In this document: positions 35,959-44,441 of the stretch, piece after piece
Layout of the letters: each line of letters opens with the position of its first letter
Position numbering within the stretch: the first letter of the stretch is position 1
From: an uncultured Bifidobacterium sp.
Lineage (GTDB): Bacteria > Actinomycetota > Actinomycetes > Actinomycetales > Bifidobacteriaceae
NCBI RefSeq assembly: GCF_959020145.1
Contig: NZ_CAUEQY010000006.1
Coordinates: forward strand, 1 to 64,000
Length of the DNA: 64,000 nt
Direction: 5' to 3'
Program-made: the position numbers and the translations under genes
The notes under the pieces: generated by a model
What the model was told of the DNA's origin: nothing
Seen by the model: the letters and a program-made list of their open reading frames with translations, nothing else
Databases searched by the model: none

Positions 35959-36954
35959 TCAGCGCGCAGCAAGCAATCTCTTGCCGTAATCCAGCACGAT
36001 GCCGTCCAACAGACCATGCTCGCTGGCCATGAAGGAGTCGATGCGCTGGCCATGATCCTCATATGCGGCTTCAGACACCTTGGCAAGCACACGGTTCCAC
36101 ACCAATGCGCCGCCGCCGACCACATCGACGCGTCCGGGATGAATAGTCTTGTAGGTCAGACGCTCCTCACGAGGCATGTGCAGGAACCGGTTGTCAACGG
36201 CATAGGCATCTTCCAGCGTGCAGCGTGCGCCGTCCACGGCGGTGTGGTCGTATTCCGTCAATCCCATAGCCAATGCGGTCATGGTGGTGACCGTTCCGGA
36301 CACGCCGATGATGGTGTGGGTCTTGCCGGCGGGAACGGTCTTGAACGCCTCGTCGATATGCGCGTCGATATCCGCGACCGCCTCGGCGATCTGTCCCTCG
36401 GTCGGCGGGTCGTTTTTCAGATGACGCTCCGTCATACGGACAGACCCGATATTCATGGAGAACGCGGCCTGCACCTGCGTGCTCGGATGGGTGACGCCGT
36501 CGCCTCCCAGCACCAGTTCGGTGGAACCTCCGCCCAAATCGACCACCAGATAGGGGGCCTCAACCTCGCGATGGACGATGCTGGTGGCACCGAGGAAGCT
36601 TAAATCCGCTTCCTCCGTGCCTGGAATGACTTCGGGACGCACGCCCAAGATCTTCTCGATGTTGTCTTCGAATTCCTCACGGTTCTCGGCATCACGGGTG
36701 GCCGATGTGGCCACGAAGCGGATGCCGTCCACGGGATGTTCGGCAAGCACGCCGGCGAATTCTCGGGCGGCCTCATAGGCGCGCGCCAACGCCTCGTCGG
36801 CGAAGCGATGGGTTTTGTCCACGTCCTGACCGAGACGAATCACCCGCAGGATGCGCGGAACGATGTCTTCCACACCGTCCTCGCTCACACGCGAGACTTT
36901 CAGACGAATCGAATTCGTGCCGCAATCAATACCGGCAACGGTTACCGACTTCAT
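35959..36954 (-). CDS. Ppx/GppA family phosphatase
   Basis: An exopolyphosphatase / guanosine pentaphosphatase family enzyme of 331 residues, which hydrolyses polyphosphate or pppGpp. It belongs to the sugar-kinase/Hsp70/actin fold: phosphate-1 loop VAGIDCGTNSIRL, VVDLGGGSTELVLG as phosphate-2 loop and IIGVSGTVTTMTALAMGL as adenosine motif. It has only the two core domains, as in short actinobacterial Ppx1/Ppx2. The ATG at 36954 follows AGGTGG; a GTG at 36963 is the alternative. It lies 12 bases after the DUF501 gene in the eno-divIC-DUF501-ppx cluster conserved in actinobacteria. Confidence 0.93.
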   Translation of the reverse strand: MKSVTVAGIDCGTNSIRLKVSRVSEDGVEDIVPRILRVIRLGQDVDKTHRFADEALARAYEAAREFAGVLAEHPVDGIRFVATSATRDAENREEFEDNIEKILGVRPEVIPGTEEADLSFLGATSIVHREVEAPYLVVDLGGGSTELVLGGDGVTHPSTQVQAAFSMNIGSVRMTERHLKNDPPTEGQIAEAVADIDAHIDEAFKTVPAGKTHTIIGVSGTVTTMTALAMGLTEYDHTAVDGARCTLEDAYAVDNRFLHMPREERLTYKTIHPGRVDVVGGGALVWNRVLAKVSEAAYEDHGQRIDSFMASEHGLLDGIVLDYGKRLLAAR

Positions 36955-36966
36955 TACTCCCACCTT

Positions 36967-37539
36967 CTACTCTTCGTTTTCCACTGCGCAACGGCATACG
37001 GCCGGATCGAACTCATGTTTGATGGCGGACAGGGCCATATCACCGATGGGGTTGGCGCCCTCACCCATCACCAGCGTCTGGGCCAACAACGCGTGCAGGC
37101 ATTTGACACGCACCGGCATGCCGCCGGCACTGGTGCCTTCGATGTGTTCCTCGCTGTCTTCCAAGGCCAAAGCGATTTCATGGCGGAACGCGAGGTACAG
37201 TTCGTGGGCACGTTCGTATCCGGCACGCAGATCCTCGTTTTCGGCCAGCATATCGTTGTATTCCTTCATCTTGCCTTCGGCTTCGATGTGGGAGATGGCC
37301 TTCACCGCTTCGGGCCCGGTCAGATAGCAGGTCGTCGGGAACGGGACACCGCCTGGAAGCAACGGCCGGGTGACCACAGCCAAAGGCCGGCCGCATACGC
37401 AACGGGCTCCGACGGCGACCATGCCGCGCGGGTAACGTCCAAGCTGACGCTCCACCACGGCGATATCATGTTCGGTGGCGGGTTGGGCAAGCACTTTGTC
37501 CGCCAAACCCTTGGCCTGTTCGATAATCGTCATGTCCAT
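36967..37539 (-). CDS. DUF501 domain protein
   Basis: A 190-residue protein of unknown function, always found near eno and ppx in actinobacteria. Conserved features: GARCVCGRPLAVVTRPLLPGG with a CxC pair, FPTTCYLTGPEAVKAISHIEAEG, VRVKCLHALLAQTLVMGEG and a terminal CRC. The spaced cysteines and a histidine suggest a metal site. AGGAG lies four bases before the ATG at 37539; a second ATG at 37533 is also possible. The start falls directly after the stop of the DivIC gene, so translation is coupled. The frame extends upstream as far as 37632 but overlaps DivIC and lacks signals. Confidence 0.9.
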   Translation of the reverse strand: MDMTIIEQAKGLADKVLAQPATEHDIAVVERQLGRYPRGMVAVGARCVCGRPLAVVTRPLLPGGVPFPTTCYLTGPEAVKAISHIEAEGKMKEYNDMLAENEDLRAGYERAHELYLAFRHEIALALEDSEEHIEGTSAGGMPVRVKCLHALLAQTLVMGEGANPIGDMALSAIKHEFDPAVCRCAVENEE

Positions 37540-37540
37540 G

Positions 37541-38089
37541 TCACTCCTGTCCGTCTTCCGACGGCTGCTGACCGTCCTGTTGCGATTGGCCAGTCTGTTG
37601 TTGACTGTCCTGTTTGTCTTCTTCGCCGGCATGCTGCGACTGTTTCGTCGAGTCGGCCTTCACGGGATCCGACCGATCCGCCTGCTTGAAGGAATATGCA
37701 AGTTCCTTATACCACGGCAGGGCGGTTTTCGGTGATTCGTCGTATGTCGTCCCTTTTTTCGGCTCGCTCTTGCCGGTCACCGCTTCGGGATGCTCGACAC
37801 GAATCGCCTGTTCGCCGGGGAAGACGAATCCCAAACGATCCCTGGCCTGGGCGGTGACATACGCCTTGTCATCCCATCTTGCGATATCGTTCTCCAGCTC
37901 GCGTTTCTGCGCGACCAACGCCGCTTCCTGTTTTTTCAGTCCGTTAAGCTCTGCCAGATTCAACGCATAGGTATGGAATGTCGATGCCAACTGGATGGTT
38001 CCCAAAGCCACGATGAACAATGCCACGAAGAACGCGACCGGGCCGGCGCCGCCGCGTTGTGATGGTTTTTTTCGTGCCTTCGAACTCAT
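37541..38089 (-). CDS. FtsB/DivIC-type septum formation protein
   Basis: A 182-residue bitopic division protein. A basic N-terminus is followed by one transmembrane helix (about 18-38), a coiled coil (LAELNGLKKQEAALVAQKRELENDIARW, about 44-72, interrupted by family residues) and the motif YVTAQARDRLGFVFPGE. The last 60 residues are a disordered Gln/Ser/Asp/Lys-rich tail, QQTGQSQQDGQQ, not part of the family core. It acts in the divisome with FtsQ and FtsL. It is downstream of eno beyond a terminator and coupled to DUF501. Confidence 0.9.
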   Translation of the reverse strand: MSSKARKKPSQRGGAGPVAFFVALFIVALGTIQLASTFHTYALNLAELNGLKKQEAALVAQKRELENDIARWDDKAYVTAQARDRLGFVFPGEQAIRVEHPEAVTGKSEPKKGTTYDESPKTALPWYKELAYSFKQADRSDPVKADSTKQSQHAGEEDKQDSQQQTGQSQQDGQQPSEDGQE

Positions 38090-38096
38090 AGCAACG

Positions 38097-38134
38097 AAAA
38101 TACCCGTCGCGTTCGACTTGGAACACGACGGGTA
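38097..38134 (-). terminator. Intrinsic terminator of eno
   Basis: A 9-bp stem, TACCCGTCG with CGACGGGTA, has an inner CGTTC/GAAC helix and is followed on the minus strand by TTTTCG. It separates eno from the DivIC gene. Confidence 0.82.
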
Positions 38135-38171
38135 TTTCTATGTCAACGCATTCATGATGCGCTGGCTACGC

Positions 38172-39470
38172 TCACTCAGCGATGTACTTCTTGCAGGCCT
38201 TGAAAGCGCTGTAGCCGGCGTACTGAGCGGTGGAGCCGAGCTCCTCCTCAATCTCGAGCAGGCGGTTGTACTTGGCGATACGCTCGCCACGAGCCGGGGC
38301 ACCGGTCTTGATCTGGCCGGTGTTCTTTGCCACAGCCAGGTCGGAGATGGTGGTGTCCGGGGTCTCGCCGGAGCGGTGGGAAACCATGGAGGTGAAGCCG
38401 TTCTTGGTGGCCAGCTCGATGGCGTCGAGGGTCTCGGTGACGGTACCGATCTGGTTCAGCTTGACCAGCAGGGAGTTGGCGGCGCCGAGCTCGATGCCCT
38501 TGGCCAGACGTGCCGGGTTGGTGACCAGCAGGTCGTCGCCGACGAACTGCAGGCGATCGCCGAGCTTGGCGGTGATGGCCGCCCAGTCGTCCCAGCCTTC
38601 TTCCTGGAACGGATCCTCGATGGAGACGATCGGGTACTCGTTGATGAGGTTCTCGTAGAAGTCGAGCATGTAGCCGGCCTCACGGTCGTCGCCTTCGAAG
38701 TGGTACTTGCCGGTCTCCTTGTTGTAGAACTCGGAGGAAGCCACGTCGAGGGAGATGCCAATCTGCTTGCCCGGCTCGTAGCCGGCGGCGGAGATGGCGT
38801 CCATGATGTAGTTCAGGGAGTCCTTGTTGGACTTCATCTTCGGAGCGAAGCCGCCCTCGTCGCCGAGGCCGGTGTTCAGGCCCTGCTTCTTCAGGACGTT
38901 CTTCAGGGTGTGGTAGACCTCGACGCCAGCCTGCAGAGCCTCGCTGTAGGTGTTGAAGCCGTACGGGGAGATCATGTACTCCTGGATGTCGGTGGCGAAG
39001 TCAGCGTGGGCGCCACCGTTCATGATGTTCATGTTCGGGACCGGCAGGATGTGGCCGTTGGTGCCGCCGATGTAGCGGTACAGCGGCTGATCCGCGGACT
39101 CGGCGGAAGCGTACAGAGCGGCCAGGGACACGCCGAGGATGGCGTTGGCGCCCAGACGGCCCTTGTTCGGGGTGCCGTCGAGCTCGATCATGGTCTCATC
39201 GAGAGCGCGCTGATCGGAAGCGTCCATGCCGATGACCTTCGGAGCGATCTCCTCGTTCACGGCCTTGACGGCGTTGAGCACACCCTTGCCCTGGTAAACG
39301 GACTTGTCGCCATCGCGACGCTCCCAAGCCTCGGCTTCACCGGTGGAAGCACCGGACGGAACGAGGCCCAGGCCCTGAGCACCGTCATCGGTGTCAAGAA
39401 CGACCTCGACGGTCGGGTTGCCGCGGGAATCGAGAATCTGACGCGCGTAAACGCTTTCAATTACTGCCAC
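38172..39470 (-). CDS. eno: Enolase
   Basis: Interconverts 2-phosphoglycerate and phosphoenolpyruvate. The full 432-residue enzyme has ARQILDSRGNPTVEVV, the loop SGASTGEAEAWERRDGD, the catalytic and metal residues in SIEDPFQEEGWDDW, FVGDDLLVTN, KLNQIGTVTE and the signature MVSHRSGETPDTTISDLAVA. The start codon is GTG, with AAGGAG five bases upstream. The promoter TTGGCA-18-TATTCT lies at 39511-39540, with a LacI-type operator just upstream. Very biased codon use fits high expression. Confidence 0.98.
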   Translation of the reverse strand: MAVIESVYARQILDSRGNPTVEVVLDTDDGAQGLGLVPSGASTGEAEAWERRDGDKSVYQGKGVLNAVKAVNEEIAPKVIGMDASDQRALDETMIELDGTPNKGRLGANAILGVSLAALYASAESADQPLYRYIGGTNGHILPVPNMNIMNGGAHADFATDIQEYMISPYGFNTYSEALQAGVEVYHTLKNVLKKQGLNTGLGDEGGFAPKMKSNKDSLNYIMDAISAAGYEPGKQIGISLDVASSEFYNKETGKYHFEGDDREAGYMLDFYENLINEYPIVSIEDPFQEEGWDDWAAITAKLGDRLQFVGDDLLVTNPARLAKGIELGAANSLLVKLNQIGTVTETLDAIELATKNGFTSMVSHRSGETPDTTISDLAVAKNTGQIKTGAPARGERIAKYNRLLEIEEELGSTAQYAGYSAFKACKKYIAE

Positions 39471-39510
39471 AACTACTCCTTATAAACGTTAGGTTGTGAT
39501 GACAATGCCA

Positions 39511-39540
39511 AGAATAGTGCGATTTATGGACGTATGCCAA
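39511..39540 (-). promoter_or_regulatory. eno promoter
   Basis: On the minus strand TTGGCA (39535-39540) and TATTCT (39511-39516) are 18 bases apart, placing the transcript start about 35 bases before the GTG. Confidence 0.7.
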
Positions 39541-39559
39541 ACTTTGCCCGCATGTTCCA

Positions 39560-39573
39560 TGTGAACGCTCACA
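39560..39573. promoter_or_regulatory. LacI-family operator upstream of eno
   Basis: TGTGAACGCTCACA differs from a perfect palindrome at one central pair and from the pyk operator core at one base. It lies 19 bases upstream of the eno -35 element, a position better suited to activation than to repression. Confidence 0.72.
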
Positions 39574-39593
39574 CTCTTTTTTGCATCCCATTG

Positions 39594-42500
39594 TCATTGA
39601 CGCGGTGTCGGTTTCCAGTCCAGATCGTCAAGCAATTGACTGGTCCATCCGACCACTTCGTCCGAGCTCATCGGCTTGGAACCAAGCGAGCCTGCGAATG
39701 GAGCCGGTACCAGATACGTCTTGGTCAACGGCCGGTACTGGATGCCTTTGTAGATTCTGGCCATGCGCATCTGCACGGATTCACGCGGCTCGAACTTCGA
39801 CACGCGCACGTTGCGTCCTTGCGCGATGATCTCGGAAATGCCGAGCTTACGCGCCTTGAACCGCAACCGCGCCACGTCGAACAGCGCCTCGAAATCGACG
39901 GGCGGCTTGCCGTAACGGTCGGTGAGTTCGTCGCGCAGCTCGTCGAGATCGTCTTCGGTGCGTGCGGAGGCGAGTTTCTGGTACGCTTCCAATCGCAGTT
40001 TGTCCGAATCGATGTAGTCGACGGGAATGGACGCCTCGATCGGCAGGTCGATGGTGACGGCAACCGATTCCTTGCGTTCCGGCTCCTTGTACTGTTCGAC
40101 CGCTTCGGACACCATACGCACGTACAGGTCGAAGCCGACGCCTTCGATATGGCCGCTCTGCTCATCGCCCAGCAAATTGCCGGTGCCGCGCAATTCGAGA
40201 TCCTTCATGGCTACGTCGAAGCCAGAGCCGAGCGCGGTGTTCTGCGCGATGGTGGCGAGCCTGTCATGCGATTGCTGGGTCATCGGCTTGGTCGGATCGT
40301 ACAGGAAGTACGCATACGCGCGCTCACGTCCACGACCGACGCGGCCACGCAGCTGATGCAATTGGCTCAAGCCGAAGCGGTCGGCATGGTCGACGATCAG
40401 CGTGTTGGCGTTGGAGATATCAAGGCCGGTTTCGATGATGGTGGTGCATACCAGCACGTCGATGTCGCGATGCCAGAAGTCGCGGATCACACCGTCAAGC
40501 TGTTTCTCCCCCATCTTGCCGTGGGCTATGCCGACATGCGATTCGGGCACGAGCTCGTGGATTTTCGCCGCGACGGAGGAGATGTCCTGCACACGATTGT
40601 GCACGTAGAACACCTGCCCACCACGCAACAGCTCGCGCCGGATGGCGGCGGTGACCTGCGCGTCCTCGTAAGCGCCGACGTAGGTGAGCACCGGCAGGCG
40701 ATCCTCCGGCGGCGTGGCCAGCGTGGACATTTCGCGGATACCGGTGACAGCCATTTCCAACGTGCGCGGGATAGGCGTTGCCGACAGGCTCAGCACGTCC
40801 ACATTGGTGCGCAACGCCTTGAGCGTCTCCTTGTGCTCGACGCCGAAACGCTGTTCCTCGTCGATGATGACGAGTCCCAGATCCTTGAACTTGATCTTCG
40901 GATTGAGCAGCTTGTGCGTGCCGATGACCACATCCACGGAACCGTCTTCAAGCCCCTTGATGGTCTCGTTAATCTCCTTGGTGGTCTGGAATCGGCTCAT
41001 GGCAGCCACGTTCACGGGGAAGCCTTCGAAACGTTCGGTGAAAGTCTCGAAATGCTGTTGCACGAGCAGTGTGGTCGGCACGAGCACGGCCACCTGCTTG
41101 GAATCCTGCACCGCCTTGAACGCGGCGCGCACCGCGATTTCGGTTTTGCCGAAGCCCACATCGCCGCAGATCAGACGGTCCATCGGAATGGGTTTCTCCA
41201 TATCCGACTTGACCTCGTCGATGGTGGTGAGCTGGTCGGCCGTCTCCTGATAGGGGAAAGCGTCCTCCAGCTCCTTCTGCCACGGCGTGTCCTTGCTGAA
41301 GGCATAGCCTTTCGTACGCTGGCGTGCCGAGTAGAGCTTGACCAGATCCTCGGCGATCTCATGCACATGCTTGCGCGCCTTGGCTTTGGTGGCGGCCCAG
41401 TCGGAACCGCCCAGCTTGTTGAGTTTCGGCGTTTCGGCGCCGATGTATTTGCTGACCTGGTCGAGCTGGTCGGTGGGGATGAACAGTTTGTCCGCCGGCG
41501 CGCCTCGTTTGCTGGGAGCGTATTCGATGACCAGGTATTCGCGGGTGGTCTGGTTCTCGCCTTTGCCGATGGTACGTTGGCGCATCTCGACGAACCGGCC
41601 GATGCCATGCTGTTCGTGCACGACGTAATCGCCCGTTTTGAGTTCCATCAGGTCGATGGCCTTGCGGCGGCGTTTCGGCGTTTTCGCCTGTCCTGCGGCG
41701 GATGTGCGGCCGGTCAGGTCGCGTTCGGTGAGCAGGGCGATTTTCGCGGCGTCGTCCACGAAACCGTCGATGGCGCGCGATCGGACGCAATCGAAATTCG
41801 CGATGCCGGTTTCGTTGATCGCACGCTTCAGTCGGGTGAGTGTGCCTTGGGCCGCGGCCGTGATCGTCACCGCATAGCCGGCGTCGAGCAGTCCTTCGAT
41901 GCCGGAGGCCGCTTTGTTTTCGTCACCGCGGTATTCACCGGGTTTGGTGGCATCAAGTTGGATGTGGCCTTCCCGGGTGGCGTCGACGCCGAAGCTGGTG
42001 AGTTTCCACACGTCATGTTTGGAGAAGACGAGTGCGGAGATGGTTTCCTCGAAATCGTAGAAATTCGCCTGGTCGAAGGTGATCGGCGCTCCGGCGCCAT
42101 GTCCGGATGCGGCGACATGCCAGCTTGCGGCAAGGAATTCGTTGGCGGTTTTCGCCAGATCGTCGGCGGCGCGACGAAGTTTTTCCGGGTCGGACAGCAT
42201 GACCAGCGCATGCTTGGGCAGCATGCCCTGCACCGGTTCCATATCGTCGACCAGCGCGGGCAGCAGCGATTCCATGCCTTCCACCGGGATGGCGTTGGCG
42301 ATGGATTCGAGCATGTCCTCGGCGTTGGGAATGGAGCCGATCAGCGATTTCGCACGTTGGCGAATCTGGTCGGTCAACTGCAGTTCACGGCATGGCGTGG
42401 CCCATACGGTGGAAATATCCTTACCGTAGGTGCGCTGGTCGGATGCGTGGAATTCACGTATGGTGTCGATCTCGTCGCCGAAGAATTCGATACGCACCGG

Positions 42501-43160
42501 ATGCGGCAGAGTGGGCGGAAAAACGTCGATGATGCCACCGCGGACGGCGAATTCGCCACGGTCCATCACCAAGTCGACGCGCGTGTACGCGTTTTCCACC
42601 AGTTTGCGGGATGCTTCGTCAAGAGGCAGTTCCTCGCCTTGGGAGAACACGAGTGGTTCGACGTCCCCCAAGCCTGCGACCACCGGTTGGATGAGGGAGC
42701 GCACCGGCATGACCAGAATGCGGATGGGGCCGAACAGCGTGCTGCCCTCTTCGGGATGCTTCAGCCTGCGGAACACCGCCATGCGGCTTGCCACAGTGTC
42801 CGCGCGTGGTGAAAGCCGTTCATGGGGAAGGGTCTCCCATGCTTCAAGCTGCGCCACATCGTTTGGGTCTCCGTCATACCAGGAACGGATGGACTCCACG
42901 GCTTCCTCCGCTTCGCGGCTGGAGGCGACGACGAGCACGACCGGCTGTTTGCCCGCAGCGCCGGCTGCGAGCGCCGGGCGTAGGCCGTCCGGCACACCGA
43001 CGGTGATGCTGGGGTCGATGTCTGATTCCGGTTCTTCGATTTCCCCGGCGATGAGCGCGCGGAAATCGTCATCGGTTTCCAGCACGTCGAGGATGCCGGC
43101 AAGCGAGCCTGCGGTCGGCAGTTGCGGTGGTTGCGCCGGAGACGTCGGTTCAGCGGCCAT
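39594..43160 (-). CDS. mfd: Mfd, transcription-repair coupling factor
   Basis: A large DNA translocase (1188 residues) that removes stalled RNA polymerase and recruits UvrA. Domains in order: UvrB-like N-terminal module, an RNA polymerase-interacting Tudor-like domain near LMELKTGDYVVHEQHGIGRF, the RecG-like translocase with P-loop GDVGFGKTEIA, IIDEEQRFG, the TRG motif region GRVGRGRERAYAYF and a C-terminal regulatory module. The ATG at 43160 is set by AGGAG seven bases upstream and overlaps the pth stop by 11 bases; the frame extends upstream to 43220 inside pth without signals. Confidence 0.96.
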   Translation of the reverse strand: MAAEPTSPAQPPQLPTAGSLAGILDVLETDDDFRALIAGEIEEPESDIDPSITVGVPDGLRPALAAGAAGKQPVVLVVASSREAEEAVESIRSWYDGDPNDVAQLEAWETLPHERLSPRADTVASRMAVFRRLKHPEEGSTLFGPIRILVMPVRSLIQPVVAGLGDVEPLVFSQGEELPLDEASRKLVENAYTRVDLVMDRGEFAVRGGIIDVFPPTLPHPVRIEFFGDEIDTIREFHASDQRTYGKDISTVWATPCRELQLTDQIRQRAKSLIGSIPNAEDMLESIANAIPVEGMESLLPALVDDMEPVQGMLPKHALVMLSDPEKLRRAADDLAKTANEFLAASWHVAASGHGAGAPITFDQANFYDFEETISALVFSKHDVWKLTSFGVDATREGHIQLDATKPGEYRGDENKAASGIEGLLDAGYAVTITAAAQGTLTRLKRAINETGIANFDCVRSRAIDGFVDDAAKIALLTERDLTGRTSAAGQAKTPKRRRKAIDLMELKTGDYVVHEQHGIGRFVEMRQRTIGKGENQTTREYLVIEYAPSKRGAPADKLFIPTDQLDQVSKYIGAETPKLNKLGGSDWAATKAKARKHVHEIAEDLVKLYSARQRTKGYAFSKDTPWQKELEDAFPYQETADQLTTIDEVKSDMEKPIPMDRLICGDVGFGKTEIAVRAAFKAVQDSKQVAVLVPTTLLVQQHFETFTERFEGFPVNVAAMSRFQTTKEINETIKGLEDGSVDVVIGTHKLLNPKIKFKDLGLVIIDEEQRFGVEHKETLKALRTNVDVLSLSATPIPRTLEMAVTGIREMSTLATPPEDRLPVLTYVGAYEDAQVTAAIRRELLRGGQVFYVHNRVQDISSVAAKIHELVPESHVGIAHGKMGEKQLDGVIRDFWHRDIDVLVCTTIIETGLDISNANTLIVDHADRFGLSQLHQLRGRVGRGRERAYAYFLYDPTKPMTQQSHDRLATIAQNTALGSGFDVAMKDLELRGTGNLLGDEQSGHIEGVGFDLYVRMVSEAVEQYKEPERKESVAVTIDLPIEASIPVDYIDSDKLRLEAYQKLASARTEDDLDELRDELTDRYGKPPVDFEALFDVARLRFKARKLGISEIIAQGRNVRVSKFEPRESVQMRMARIYKGIQYRPLTKTYLVPAPFAGSLGSKPMSSDEVVGWTSQLLDDLDWKPTPRQ

Positions 43161-43749
43161 TGAATCGCTCCTGGGCTTTGGCGAGACCGTCGAAGATGAT
43201 GGTTTCGGCCGCGTCGGCACCGTCGGCGAGGAATTCGGGGAGCTGCTTGCGTTGGTCCGGTCCGAAGCCGCCCAGCACCCAGTTCACGGTGTTGTCGTGC
43301 GCGTGGGCTCCGCGTTGGGCGTGGCCGACGCCCATGCGCACGCGCGCGTATTTCGGGGTGCCGAGCGAACGGTCGATGGATTTGATGCCGTTGTGCCCGC
43401 CTGCGGAGCCGCCGGCTTTGACTTTGATTCTGCCGAAGTCGAGGTCCATGTCGTCGTGGATAACCACGATATGGTCCGGTTCGATCTGGTAGTAGGCGCT
43501 GATGGAGGCGACCGCGTTGCCGGATTCGTTCATGTAGGTGAGTGGCTTGGCGAGGAAGAATTTGACGTTGCGGCCGGATAGGTTCATCACGCCTTTGCCG
43601 AGCATGGCGAGTCCCTTGTGGTCGGAGAAGTTGACGGACCAGCGTTCGGCCAGCACGTCGGCGGTCATGAAGCCCATGTTGTGGCGGGTGCCCTCATATT
43701 TGGAGCCGGGGTTGCCCAGTCCTGCGATCAGCCAGAAATCAGATGCCAT
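43150..43749 (-). CDS. pth: Peptidyl-tRNA hydrolase
   Basis: Recycles peptidyl-tRNAs dropped by the ribosome. The 199-residue protein has LIAGLGNPGSKYEGTRHNMGF with the catalytic histidine, KPLTYMNESGNAV, the conserved VVIHDDMDLDFGRIKVKAGGSAGGHNGIKS and YARVRMGVGHAQRG. The ATG at 43749 matches the family start. Only a distant GAGGAA is seen upstream. It overlaps the mfd start and is surely co-transcribed with it. Confidence 0.97.
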   Translation of the reverse strand: MASDFWLIAGLGNPGSKYEGTRHNMGFMTADVLAERWSVNFSDHKGLAMLGKGVMNLSGRNVKFFLAKPLTYMNESGNAVASISAYYQIEPDHIVVIHDDMDLDFGRIKVKAGGSAGGHNGIKSIDRSLGTPKYARVRMGVGHAQRGAHAHDNTVNWVLGGFGPDQRKQLPEFLADGADAAETIIFDGLAKAQERFNGR

Positions 43750-43822
43750 AATAATCGTCCATTCCTCTGTGTTCTTGCGTGCTCTCGTCTTGTTTAACCG
43801 CACAGATTCTACTGTCAGGTGC

Positions 43823-44347
43823 TTACAGGTCGAGATGCCAGTAGCTCATGTCGCGCATGGTTCCGGTGGAGTCGGTGGCGGCTTGGGGCATGAGTCCGAA
43901 TTGGGTGAATCCGAAATGTTTCATCAGTGCGATGGATCCGCGGTTGTCGGCGAAGATGATGCCGCAGGCTTTGCGCATGTGGCGGTTTCGGCATTCGTCA
44001 AGCAGTCTGGCCAGTGTGAAGGTGCCCGCTCCCCTGCCCTGCCATTCGGGGGCGATGTAGTAGGCGAGGTCGGTGACGCCGTCGTAGCCGGCGCGGTCGT
44101 AGAACACGGACAGCGCGGAGAAGCCGATGATCCGTTCGCCGCCTTCCGTGGCTGCATCCGTGGCAGGCACGGTGGTGACGAACACCGCATATGGATCGTG
44201 GTGCGATTCCACCCATGCCTTGCGTTGCGCGTAGGTACGTGGCGTGGTGTCGGCGGACGAGCCGCCGCGGATGACTGCCGCGTTGTAGATGTCGGTGATC
44301 GCTTGGATATCGTCTTGCGTCGCGATGCGGAAAGAATAGTCGGCCAT
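43823..44347 (-). CDS. GNAT family N-acetyltransferase (phosphinothricin-type)
   Basis: A 174-residue acetyltransferase of the PAT/YncA-like subgroup. It has FRIATQDDIQAITDIYNAAV at the N-terminus, a partial acetyl-CoA loop EWQGRGAGTFTLARLL (R/Q-x-x-G-x-G/A pattern) and FADNRGSIALMKHFGFTQ with the conserved Asn and Phe. Such enzymes acetylate small amines, for example methionine sulfone or phosphinothricin analogues, or act on protein N-termini; the substrate is unknown here. TATGCT ends exactly six bases before the ATG and no Shine-Dalgarno is seen, so it is a candidate for leaderless translation. Confidence 0.88.
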   Translation of the reverse strand: MADYSFRIATQDDIQAITDIYNAAVIRGGSSADTTPRTYAQRKAWVESHHDPYAVFVTTVPATDAATEGGERIIGFSALSVFYDRAGYDGVTDLAYYIAPEWQGRGAGTFTLARLLDECRNRHMRKACGIIFADNRGSIALMKHFGFTQFGLMPQAATDSTGTMRDMSYWHLDL

Positions 44348-44377
44348 GCGCCCAGCATACCCGGCGGCGAACGACAA

Positions 44378-44412
44378 CAGGGGCCGGTTCCTTTGGAAGG
44401 AGCCGGCCCCTG
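44378..44412 (-). terminator. Terminator of the UPF0182 gene
   Basis: CAGGGGCCGG and CCGGCCCCTG form a 10-bp outer stem, with TCCTT/AAGGA inside. On the minus strand TTGTCGTT follows. Confidence 0.7.
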
Positions 44413-44441
44413 CGTATTTCATGAAGGGAATCGGACGGGAA

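Noticed and set aside
39534..42812. A 1092-codon frame antisense to mfd, and a 1127-codon frame (44346-47729) antisense to the UPF0182 gene
   Set aside because: Both are third-position shadows of long real genes; their products are repetitive in Gly, Val, His and Asp without domains.
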